Shown here: in pieces, positions 1-5,118 of the stretch | Layout: each line of letters begins with the position of its first letter | Numbering within the stretch: the first letter of the stretch is position 1 | NCBI GenBank assembly: GCA_947454695.1 | Contig: CANGMW010000136.1 | Span: 1 to 7,023 of the forward strand | DNA: 7,023 bases | From: Comamonadaceae bacterium | GTDB lineage: Bacteria; Pseudomonadota; Gammaproteobacteria; Burkholderiales; Burkholderiaceae_C | Reading direction: 5' to 3' | The notes under the pieces: generated by a model | Told to the model about the DNA's origin: nothing | Database searches by the model: none | Seen by the model: only the letters and a program-made list of their open reading frames with translations | Translations under genes and position numbers: made by a program

Positions 1-2373
1 CTCAAAGACGTGGCACGCATTGAGTTGGGTGCGCAGGTTTACACCCCCTCGGCCCGGCTCAACGGCAAACCCGCCACCGGCATTGGCGTTCAGCTCTCGC
101 CCACCGGCAACGCCTTGGCCACGGCCCAGGCGATTCGCACCCGGATGACGGAACTGGAACGCTTCTTTCCCAAGGGCATGCAATTCGCCATTCCCTATGA
201 CAGCGCCCCCTTTATCAAAATATCCATCCTGCAAGTGGCCGAGACCTTGGTTGAGGCCGTGATCTTGGTGTTTCTGGTGATGTTCCTGTTCCTGCAGGAC
301 TGGCGCTACACCCTGATCCCCACCATCGTGGTGCCCGTGGCGCTCTTTGGCACGTTTGCGGTGTTGCTGGCGCTGGGCATGTCCATCAATGTGCTGACCA
401 TGTTTGGCATGGTGCTGGTGATCGGCATCGTGGTGGACGATGCGATTGTGGTGGTGGAGAACGTCGAGCGCATCATGAGCGAAGAAGGCTTGCCACCGCT
501 GGAAGCCACCCGCAAAGCCATGGGCCAGATCTCCGGCGCCATTGTGGGCGTGACGGTGGTGCTGATCTCGGTGTTCGTGCCACTGGCCTTGTTCAGCGGC
601 TCCATCGGCAATATTTACCGACAATTCGCCGCCGTGATGGGCGTGTCGATTGCCTTCTCGGCTTTCTTTGCTTTGTCGCTCACACCTGCTTTGTGTGCCA
701 CCTTGCTCAAGCCGGTGGAAGCGGGGCATCACCACGAGAAAACCGGCTTTTTCGGCCGCTTCAACCGGGGCTTTTCGCGCACCGCCAAAGGCTATGAAAG
801 CTGGGTCGCCCGGCTCTTGCCCCGCGCCGGGCGCACGCTGGTGGTTTATGTGGCCATCATCGGCGCGGCCAGCGTGGTCTACCTGCGCCTGCCCACGTCC
901 TTCCTGCCTGAAGAAGACCAGGGCAATCTGTTGGTGAACGTGCAACTGCCCCCAGGCGCCACCGAGCAAAGAACCCAAGCTGTCTTGCAACAGGTAGAAG
1001 GCTTCATGCTCAAACAACCTGAAGTGCAAGGCATGGTCGGCGTGATGGGCTTTAGCTTCTCGGGTCAGGGGCAAAACGCGGCACTGGCCTTTGTCACCCT
1101 CAAAGACTGGGACGAACGTAAAGATCCGAACAACTCGGCCAAGGCTTTGGCAGGCCGTGCTTTTGGTGCCTTGATGGGCGTTCGGGATGCCTTCATCTTC
1201 CCCTTGAGCCCGCCGCCCATTCGCGAGTTGGGCAATTCCTCAGGCTTTAGTTTTCGCTTGCAGGACCGCGCCGGCCTGGGACGAGAAGCCTTGCTGGCGG
1301 CGCGCAATCAGATTCTGGGCATGGCCTCCAAAAGTCCCGTGATCACCCAGGTGCGGCCCGATGGTTTGGAGGACGCGCCTCAGCTGCAACTCGACATCGA
1401 CCGCGACAAAGCCAGCGCCCTGGGTGTGAGTTTTGATGCCATCAACAGCACCATCTCCACGGCGCTGGGATCGAGCTATGTGAATGACTTTCCCAACGCC
1501 GGACGCTTCCAGCGGGTGATGGTGCAAGCCGACGCACCCGCGCGCATGCAGCCGGAGGACCTGCTCAAACTCAGCGCGCCCAACAGCCAGGGCCGGGGCG
1601 TGCCCTTGTCGGCCTTCGCCAGCACCCGCTGGGTCAAGGGCGCAATGCAAACCGTGCGCTACAACGGCTACCCGTCGATGCGCATCACCGGCAATGCCGC
1701 CCCCGGCTACAGCACGGGTGCGGCCATGGCCGAGATGGAAAAATTCGCGGCGCAACTGCCCACCGGCATGGGTTTTGAGTGGACGGGCCTCTCGCGCGAA
1801 GAAAAACTGGCTGGTGCGCAGGCGCTGATCGTCTACAGCTTTGCCATCCTGTCGGTCTTCCTCTGTCTGGCCGCCTTGTATGAAAGCTGGACGATTCCGC
1901 TGTCGGTCATTCTGGTGGTGCCGCTCGGTGTGATCGGCGTCCTCTTGGCCACCTGGTTGCGCAACTATGCCAATGATGTGTATTTCCAGGTGGGTCTGAT
2001 CACCATCATCGGCCTGTCTGCCAAGAACGCGATTCTGATCATCGAGTTCGCCAAGGACTTACAAGCACAAGGTAAGAGCGTGATCGACGCTGCACTGCAA
2101 GCGGCTCACCTGCGCTTTCGCCCCATCATCATGACCTCGCTGGCCTTCACGCTGGGCGTGTTGCCGCTGGCCATCGCCTCGGGCGCCGGCTCGGCCAGCC
2201 AACGTGCGATTGGCACCGGCGTGATCGGCGGCATGTTCACCGGCACCGTGCTGGCCGTTGTCTTTGTGCCCATCTTTTTTGTGGTGGTGCGCACGATCTT
2301 CAAAGGCAGCGACCGGCAGCGGCTGATTCATGCCGCCGATGCACAACACCTGGGAGTGCACAGCCATGAATAA
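1..2373 (+). CDS. RND multidrug efflux permease, AcrB/MexB (HAE1) type, 5'-truncated by window edge
   Basis: Inner-membrane drug-proton antiporter of a tripartite efflux pump, which captures substrates from the periplasm and outer membrane leaflet and passes them to an outer-membrane channel. The frame is open from base 1, so the GTG at 10 is not the true start. The first codon aligns near AcrB residue 262, so about 260 N-terminal residues (TM1, much of the porter and docking region) lie off-window; the 790 codons present fit a protein of about 1050 residues. Visible landmarks in window codon numbers: TM2 near 76-95; the TM4 proton-relay pair D146-D147 in GIVVDDAIVVVENV (AcrB D407/D408); the phenylalanine-rich pocket motif GFSFSGQGQN at 350-359; and TM10 K675 in GLSAKNAILI (AcrB K940). 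The relay residues are intact, so it is probably functional. A His cluster (HHH, 243-245) sits in the cytoplasmic loop after TM6, and the C-terminus ends His-rich; I assign these no role. The drug spectrum cannot be read from sequence. The DD pair and pocket motif favour drug rather than metal (CusA-type) export. Confidence 0.96.
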   Translation, partial: LKDVARIELGAQVYTPSARLNGKPATGIGVQLSPTGNALATAQAIRTRMTELERFFPKGMQFAIPYDSAPFIKISILQVAETLVEAVILVFLVMFLFLQDWRYTLIPTIVVPVALFGTFAVLLALGMSINVLTMFGMVLVIGIVVDDAIVVVENVERIMSEEGLPPLEATRKAMGQISGAIVGVTVVLISVFVPLALFSGSIGNIYRQFAAVMGVSIAFSAFFALSLTPALCATLLKPVEAGHHHEKTGFFGRFNRGFSRTAKGYESWVARLLPRAGRTLVVYVAIIGAASVVYLRLPTSFLPEEDQGNLLVNVQLPPGATEQRTQAVLQQVEGFMLKQPEVQGMVGVMGFSFSGQGQNAALAFVTLKDWDERKDPNNSAKALAGRAFGALMGVRDAFIFPLSPPPIRELGNSSGFSFRLQDRAGLGREALLAARNQILGMASKSPVITQVRPDGLEDAPQLQLDIDRDKASALGVSFDAINSTISTALGSSYVNDFPNAGRFQRVMVQADAPARMQPEDLLKLSAPNSQGRGVPLSAFASTRWVKGAMQTVRYNGYPSMRITGNAAPGYSTGAAMAEMEKFAAQLPTGMGFEWTGLSREEKLAGAQALIVYSFAILSVFLCLAALYESWTIPLSVILVVPLGVIGVLLATWLRNYANDVYFQVGLITIIGLSAKNAILIIEFAKDLQAQGKSVIDAALQAAHLRFRPIIMTSLAFTLGVLPLAIASGAGSASQRAIGTGVIGGMFTGTVLAVVFVPIFFVVVRTIFKGSDRQRLIHAADAQHLGVHSHE
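2352..2356 (+). promoter_or_regulatory. Ribosome binding site of the outer-membrane factor gene
   Basis: GGGAG ends 9 bases before the ATG at 2366 and lies inside the last codons of the permease gene. It decides the start in favour of 2366 over the in-frame ATG at 2330. Confidence 0.6.
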
Positions 2374-3826
2374 GCGCTCGCTTTTGGATCTCGTCTCGTC
2401 GCGTGCTGTTCCTCGATGGACATGGACCGCCCTTGCCGCCGCCGCTCTGAGCGCGTGCACGTTTGCGCCCAACTACAACCAACCCGGCTTGTCCGTGGAC
2501 AACGTGTGGCCGGTCACACCGCCCAACGCCGGCAACGACGCGTCCTCACACGCCCACGCGCTGCAGTGGCAGGACTTTGTTCTGGACGCCAACTTGCGCG
2601 ACGTGATTGCGCTGTCCTTGGCCAATAACCGCGATTTGCGTGCAGCAGCATTCAACATTGAGCAAGCCCGTGCGCAATATCAAATCCGTCGTGCTGATCA
2701 ACTTCCAACCGTAGGACTGTCTGCCACGGGTCTACGTCAGCCGGCTTCCGATGGCAGCGGCGCCATTGCCAGCGTGTACACCGCAGGCCTTGCCTTGCCC
2801 GTGTGGGAGGTGGACTTTTTCGGGCGCCTGAGCAATCTCAAAGACGCCGCATTGGCGCAGTACATGGCCACGGATGAAGCGCGAAAGTCCGTTCAAATCA
2901 GCCTCATTGCTGCAGTAGCCAGTACGTGGTTAAGCCTGCAAGTGAACGATGAACTACTGGGGCTGTCTCAGGACACACTTCGATCGCGCGACGAATCGCT
3001 CAAACTTGTCGCGCTGCGCCACCGGTATGGGGCTGCATCCGAACTGGATTTACGTCTCGCCGAATCACAAGCAGCCGCTGCCCGCGTGGTCTTGTCGCAG
3101 CAACAACGCTTGCGTGCGCTGGATGTGAATGCCTTGACGCTGTTAGTGGGGGCAACGCCCCCGCCAAAGTTTTTGCAACGCGACAAACCTGCTGAGTCCG
3201 GCACCAACACGACGAATTTATTTAAAGCGATTCCTGTAGGCCTGCCCTCAGAGGTGCTGATCCGTCGGCCGGACATTCAGCAGGCCGAATGGCAACTCAA
3301 AGCCGCCAATGCCAACATCGGTGCTGCGCGCGCCGCTTATTGGCCCCGAATCACCTTGACCGCCTCGGGTGGCGCGGTCAGCGGCGATTTGGGTAATCTT
3401 TTTAAAAATGGCACCAGCGCGTTCACTCTGGCCCCTCAGGCTTTTTTACCTATTTTTGATTTTGGCAGGAACGAGGCTGCAACTGACAGCGCTCATGCGG
3501 TCAAAGCTGCAGCCATTGCTCAATATGAGAAGGCGATACAAGTGGCGTTTCGGGAAGTTTCGGATGCCCTGGTGGCGCTGAGCACCCTGACTGAACAGTT
3601 GTCAGCACAACAAGCACAGGTTATCGCTGAGATTGAGCGGGCGAAACTCACCGAGTTGCGTTTTGCCAATGGAATTGGCAGCTCACTTGAAGTACTTGAC
3701 GCCCAACGTTCTTTGCTCGCATCAAAGCAAGCCCTGTCTCAACTGAAGTTGGCGCAATGGCAAAACCAAGTCACGCTCTATAAAACACTCGGCGGTGGCT
3801 GGACGGACACCATCGCCTCAAAATAA
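2366..3826 (+). CDS. Outer-membrane factor lipoprotein of an RND efflux pump (OprM/NodT family)
   Basis: A 486-residue outer-membrane channel component (TolC-like fold, trimer) that completes the pump with the permease just upstream. The start is the ATG at 2366, because a GGGAG lies 9 bases before it and a lipoprotein signal follows directly: basic MNKR, a hydrophobic stretch (about 19-30) and a lipobox LSAC with C31 as the lipidated residue. An in-frame ATG at 2330 would add 12 residues before this signal and is less likely. Two OEP/TolC repeats are visible. The first covers about 70-260, with WEVDFFGR at 147-154. The second covers about 290-480, with the family signature GLPSEVLIRRPDI at 292-304, then AANANIGAARAAYWPRITLT and LPIFDFGRN at 361-369. 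The gene overlaps the permease stop by 8 bases (ATGAATAA), which implies translational coupling in one operon. GC content falls clearly in the second half of the gene. Family assignment is firm; the specific pump name is not determinable. Confidence 0.95.
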   Translation: MNKRSLLDLVSSRAVPRWTWTALAAAALSACTFAPNYNQPGLSVDNVWPVTPPNAGNDASSHAHALQWQDFVLDANLRDVIALSLANNRDLRAAAFNIEQARAQYQIRRADQLPTVGLSATGLRQPASDGSGAIASVYTAGLALPVWEVDFFGRLSNLKDAALAQYMATDEARKSVQISLIAAVASTWLSLQVNDELLGLSQDTLRSRDESLKLVALRHRYGAASELDLRLAESQAAAARVVLSQQQRLRALDVNALTLLVGATPPPKFLQRDKPAESGTNTTNLFKAIPVGLPSEVLIRRPDIQQAEWQLKAANANIGAARAAYWPRITLTASGGAVSGDLGNLFKNGTSAFTLAPQAFLPIFDFGRNEAATDSAHAVKAAAIAQYEKAIQVAFREVSDALVALSTLTEQLSAQQAQVIAEIERAKLTELRFANGIGSSLEVLDAQRSLLASKQALSQLKLAQWQNQVTLYKTLGGGWTDTIASK

Positions 3827-3834
3827 CATGTGTG

Positions 3835-3852
3835 CGCCCACTGTCGTGGGCG
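3835..3852. terminator. Candidate bidirectional terminator hairpin between convergent genes
   Basis: CGCCCAC (3835-3841), loop TGTC, GTGGGCG (3846-3852): a perfect 7-bp GC-rich stem. It begins 8 bases after the stop of the efflux operon and, read the other way, 8 bases after the stop of the minus-strand gene at 3861. On the minus strand it is followed after some 7 bases by TTATTTT; on the plus strand only a loose T-rich stretch follows. The position between two convergent stops is the main support, since the T-tracts are not textbook. Confidence 0.55.
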
Positions 3853-3860
3853 GCATTGGT

Positions 3861-4181
3861 TTATTGGTGCCAGAAGTTGGTTTCGTAAGAAACTGCAGCG
3901 CCCGTCATGGTGTTTTGAAGCCGCTCGATCGCACGGCTGTGCCGATTCGCTTGCGCAGAGTCGCGCAGCTGCTGTGTATGTTTTTGCACCAAGGTGTTGA
4001 GTTTTTGCCGACAGGGATCAAGCACACCCGCCAAGTGCAAAGCAATGTACGCCACATGGTCTGCGTGGGTTGAGCGAAATTCGTCGGTCCACTGCTTGAA
4101 CAACTGCCATTTATAGGTCCCTTTTTCGGGTACTTTAATGGGTTCTTTGTGCATCATGATTGTCTTAGTATCCAGTACCAT
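3861..4181 (-). CDS. Hypothetical protein, about 106 residues, family not recognised
   Basis: I do not recognise this protein. The frame is open from 4370 down to a TAA at 3861-3863. I chose the ATG at 4181 because GGAG (4187-4190) stands 5 bases upstream of it; the ATG at 4184 has only a 2-base gap. An ATG at 4229 (about 122 residues) has AGGGAG directly abutting it, too close for a normal site but still possible. ATGs at 4370/4367 lack any Shine-Dalgarno. The product is basic and mostly helical in appearance, with aromatic-rich YKWQLFKQW near residues 23-31, a middle segment HVAYIALHLAGVLDP, and a polar Gln/Arg/Lys-rich C-terminal half that could form a coiled coil. There is no signal peptide or clear membrane span, so a cytoplasmic location is inferred. 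Reality is supported by reasonable codon choice, a ribosome binding site, and a hairpin just past the stop. It is convergent with the efflux operon and divergent from the thioesterase gene. Confidence 0.6.
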   Translation of the reverse strand: MVLDTKTIMMHKEPIKVPEKGTYKWQLFKQWTDEFRSTHADHVAYIALHLAGVLDPCRQKLNTLVQKHTQQLRDSAQANRHSRAIERLQNTMTGAAVSYETNFWHQ

Positions 4182-4375
4182 CATTGCTCCAGCTCGTGTC
4201 GCCTGGTTCACAATCTTCGGTGCTGACATCTCCCTTGGTGTTCTATTGACGCGCGAGAACTCAGACTGGTTGACAACATGACAAGTATTTACGACGGCTC
4301 GCTGCGCAACTCGCCGCGCAAACCCACTCGACGACCCGTTTTGGGGATTCTGCCAATTATTTTTCATCATTCGAA
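4182..4375. other. Divergent intergenic region with no gene that I can support
   Basis: About 190 bases between the divergent starts of the minus-strand hypothetical gene and the thioesterase gene. It contains a perfect TTGACA on the plus strand (4270-4275), but nothing resembling a -10 box lies 16-18 bases further on. Two copies of TGACAA (4271-4276 and 4279-4284) stand 8 bases apart. The stretch 4351-4376 just before the thioesterase ATG is AT-rich. The minus-strand frame stays open across the region, so part of it may be coding if that gene starts further upstream. Confidence 0.5.
4187..4190 (-). promoter_or_regulatory. Ribosome binding site of the minus-strand hypothetical gene
   Basis: GGAG on the minus strand, with a 5-base spacer (CAATG) to the ATG at 4181. 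It is the best spaced site among the candidate starts and so decides the start chosen. Confidence 0.4.
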
Positions 4376-4382
4376 ATGACAA
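4356..4382 (-). promoter_or_regulatory. Possible minus-strand promoter overlapping the thioesterase start
   Basis: On the minus strand TTGTCA (4382-4377) and AATAAT (4361-4356) each match the sigma-70 consensus at five of six positions, but the spacer is 15 bases, shorter than the preferred 17. It would transcribe toward the hypothetical gene, leaving a leader of over 160 bases. The -35 hexamer lies over the first codons of the thioesterase gene. Weak evidence. Confidence 0.25.
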
Positions 4383-4780
4383 CCACTGACTTACAGACTG
4401 CTTTAGCTGAATTTTTTGCGCCTTGGGTGCAAGCCATGGGACTGGAGGTGCTAGAAAACAGCCCCCACAGCGTGTCGGTGCGCCTACCCAATACTGGCGC
4501 GATGACGCGTTCAGGCAATATGGTGTGTGGCCAAGCCATGATGGCCGCAGCCGATACCGCCATGGCTTTAGCCGTTTTCAATCATTTTGGGCAATTCACG
4601 CCCTGCTCCACGGTTCAGATGAGTTCGAGCTTTCTCAAACCACTGATCAATGGCGACGGGTTGGTCACCGCCACGGTCATCAGGGCCGGGAAGTCCTTGG
4701 TTTTCGGAGAAGTGGATTTGCGTAACGCCGCGGACGGTAAAAGCGTGTTTCGAGCGAGTCTGACTTACGCCCTGGTGTAA
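4376..4780 (+). CDS. PaaI-family hotdog-fold thioesterase
   Basis: A 134-residue single-domain hotdog protein, expected to hydrolyse an acyl- or aryl-CoA thioester in the cytoplasm and to act as a dimer or tetramer. The order fits the family: an N-terminal helix with the start of the sheet (about 5-40), the central hotdog helix at about 48-67 (GQAMMAAADTAMALAV), then strands with SSSFLKPLINGDGLV (83-97), VIRAGKSLVFGEVDL (101-115) and the closing strand KSVFRASLTYAL. D60 matches the conserved acidic residue of the PaaI helix. The usual HGG before that helix is instead C51-G52-Q53, so the canonical histidine is missing; I recall related subfamilies with SGP here. The start at 4376 gives a full-length N-terminus, yet no Shine-Dalgarno precedes it, so translation may be leaderless or weak. 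The substrate is unknown, and the genes around it do not point to phenylacetate degradation. Confidence 0.88.
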   Translation: MTTTDLQTALAEFFAPWVQAMGLEVLENSPHSVSVRLPNTGAMTRSGNMVCGQAMMAAADTAMALAVFNHFGQFTPCSTVQMSSSFLKPLINGDGLVTATVIRAGKSLVFGEVDLRNAADGKSVFRASLTYALV

Positions 4781-4818
4781 AACCCCCACATCGCCCGGGC
4801 AGTCAGCTTGGGACCTTG

Positions 4819-4824
4819 TAAAAT
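4819..4824 (+). promoter_or_regulatory. Possible -10 box upstream of the small membrane protein gene
   Basis: TAAAAT matches the -10 consensus at five of six positions and lies 34 bases before the ATG at 4858. No convincing -35 box is present at 16-18 bases upstream (the sequence there is GC-rich), so this is only a candidate. If real, it would make the small gene independent of the thioesterase gene. Confidence 0.25.
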
Positions 4825-4847
4825 CTCACCCCAATTGCCAACCGTTT

Positions 4848-4851
4848 AGGA
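4848..4851 (+). promoter_or_regulatory. Ribosome binding site of the small membrane protein gene
   Basis: AGGA, followed by further A residues, ends 6 bases before the ATG at 4858. This standard spacing is one of the main reasons to accept such a short reading frame. Confidence 0.6.
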
Positions 4852-4857
4852 AACCAC

Positions 4858-4998
4858 ATGTCTCACTCGCCCACGCCCCAAGAAACGCATGACGCAGACC
4901 CCTTGGAGAGCATTGTTCCCATGATCCCCTTCATCATCCCCATCGCTGGCGGCTTGATGATTTTCTTAATTGCATTTATTGCTGTCTTCATGGCTTGA
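4858..4998 (+). CDS. Small single-pass membrane protein, 46 residues, function unknown
   Basis: A short frame easily missed by gene callers. Translation gives a polar, acidic N-terminal part (MSHSPTPQETHDADPLES, residues 1-18) and then an almost unbroken hydrophobic segment from I19 to the last residue A46, with Pro at 21, 24 and 28, a GG at 31-32, and a run IFLIAFIAVF. This is the shape of a single transmembrane helix ending at the extreme C-terminus, with no charged residue after it. The AGGA site 6 bases upstream supports translation. The gene lies 77 bases after the thioesterase stop and 120 bases before pckG, all on one strand. I do not recognise the family. Small one-helix proteins often act as accessory subunits of membrane complexes, but nothing here names a partner. 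Confidence 0.7.
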   Translation: MSHSPTPQETHDADPLESIVPMIPFIIPIAGGLMIFLIAFIAVFMA

Positions 4999-5004
4999 GC
5001 GCTT

Positions 5005-5021
5005 GCCGGCACTCTGCTGGC
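5005..5021 (+). terminator. Weak hairpin after the small membrane protein gene
   Basis: GCCGGCA (5005-5011), loop CTC, TGCTGGC (5015-5021) pair over 7 positions with one G-U pair, 7 bases after the stop at 4998. The flanking CTT and AAG could extend the stem with a TT bulge. No T-tract follows, so it may be an mRNA end-stabilising structure rather than an intrinsic terminator. Confidence 0.35.
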
Positions 5022-5046
5022 TTAAGCACACGCATCTCTGTCTCGT

Positions 5047-5075
5047 CCCGCGGCTCTGTTGCGAGAGTTCGCGGG
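5047..5075 (+). repeat. Interrupted inverted repeat directly abutting the TTGACA box upstream of pckG
   Basis: Outer arms CCCGCG (5047-5052) and CGCGGG (5070-5075) are perfect complements. Inner arms CTCT (5054-5057) and AGAG (5064-5067) are also perfect, around the 6-base loop GTTGCG. A possible G-U pair and one bulged base lie between the two blocks. The repeat ends at the base just before TTGACA (5076). It could be an operator at DNA level, or an RNA hairpin if transcription arrives from upstream. Confidence 0.5.
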
Positions 5076-5102
5076 TTGACATCATTAAAACTATTGATCA
5101 AT
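5076..5102 (+). promoter_or_regulatory. Probable pckG promoter region (TTGACA box plus palindrome)
   Basis: A perfect -35 consensus TTGACA stands at 5076-5081. The best -10 candidates downstream (ATCAAT at 5097-5102 with a 15-base spacer, or CAATCA at 5099-5104 with 17) are poor, which would suit an activator-dependent promoter. The 10-base palindrome ATTGATCAAT (5093-5102) overlaps the -10 area and could bind a regulator. Start sites this close to the ATG at 5119 would leave a very short leader. Confidence 0.4.
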
Positions 5103-5106
5103 CACC

Positions 5107-5111
5107 TGGAG
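5107..5111 (+). promoter_or_regulatory. Ribosome binding site of pckG
   Basis: TGGAG ends 7 bases before the ATG at 5119, a standard Shine-Dalgarno that supports this start. Confidence 0.65.
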
Positions 5112-5118
5112 ACCTCTT

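Noticed and set aside
10..12. GTG as a start for the permease
   Set aside because: The frame is open to base 1 with AcrB-like sequence (LKDVARIELG), so this is an internal valine of a truncated gene.
721..740. His cluster in the permease as a sign of metal export
   Set aside because: It sits in a variable cytoplasmic loop; the DD proton-relay motif and the phenylalanine pocket follow the drug-exporting HAE1 type, not CusA/CzcA.
1240..1755. 171-codon open frame on the minus strand inside the permease gene
   Set aside because: Its product (Gly/His/Arg/Ala-rich, no recognisable domain) is typical of an antisense shadow of a high-GC gene, and the plus strand codes for conserved RND sequence throughout.
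2330..2365. Upstream in-frame ATG for the outer-membrane factor
   Set aside because: It would put 12 residues before the lipoprotein signal and lacks a spaced Shine-Dalgarno; the ATG at 2366 has both.
3795..4073. 92-codon plus-strand frame over the end of the outer-membrane factor and the convergent gene
   Set aside because: It starts inside the efflux gene, runs through the hairpin, has no ribosome site and lies opposite a better supported minus-strand frame.
4793..4800. GCCCGGGC palindrome after the thioesterase gene as a terminator
   Set aside because: It is an 8-base palindrome with no loop and no T-tract, so it cannot form a useful RNA hairpin.
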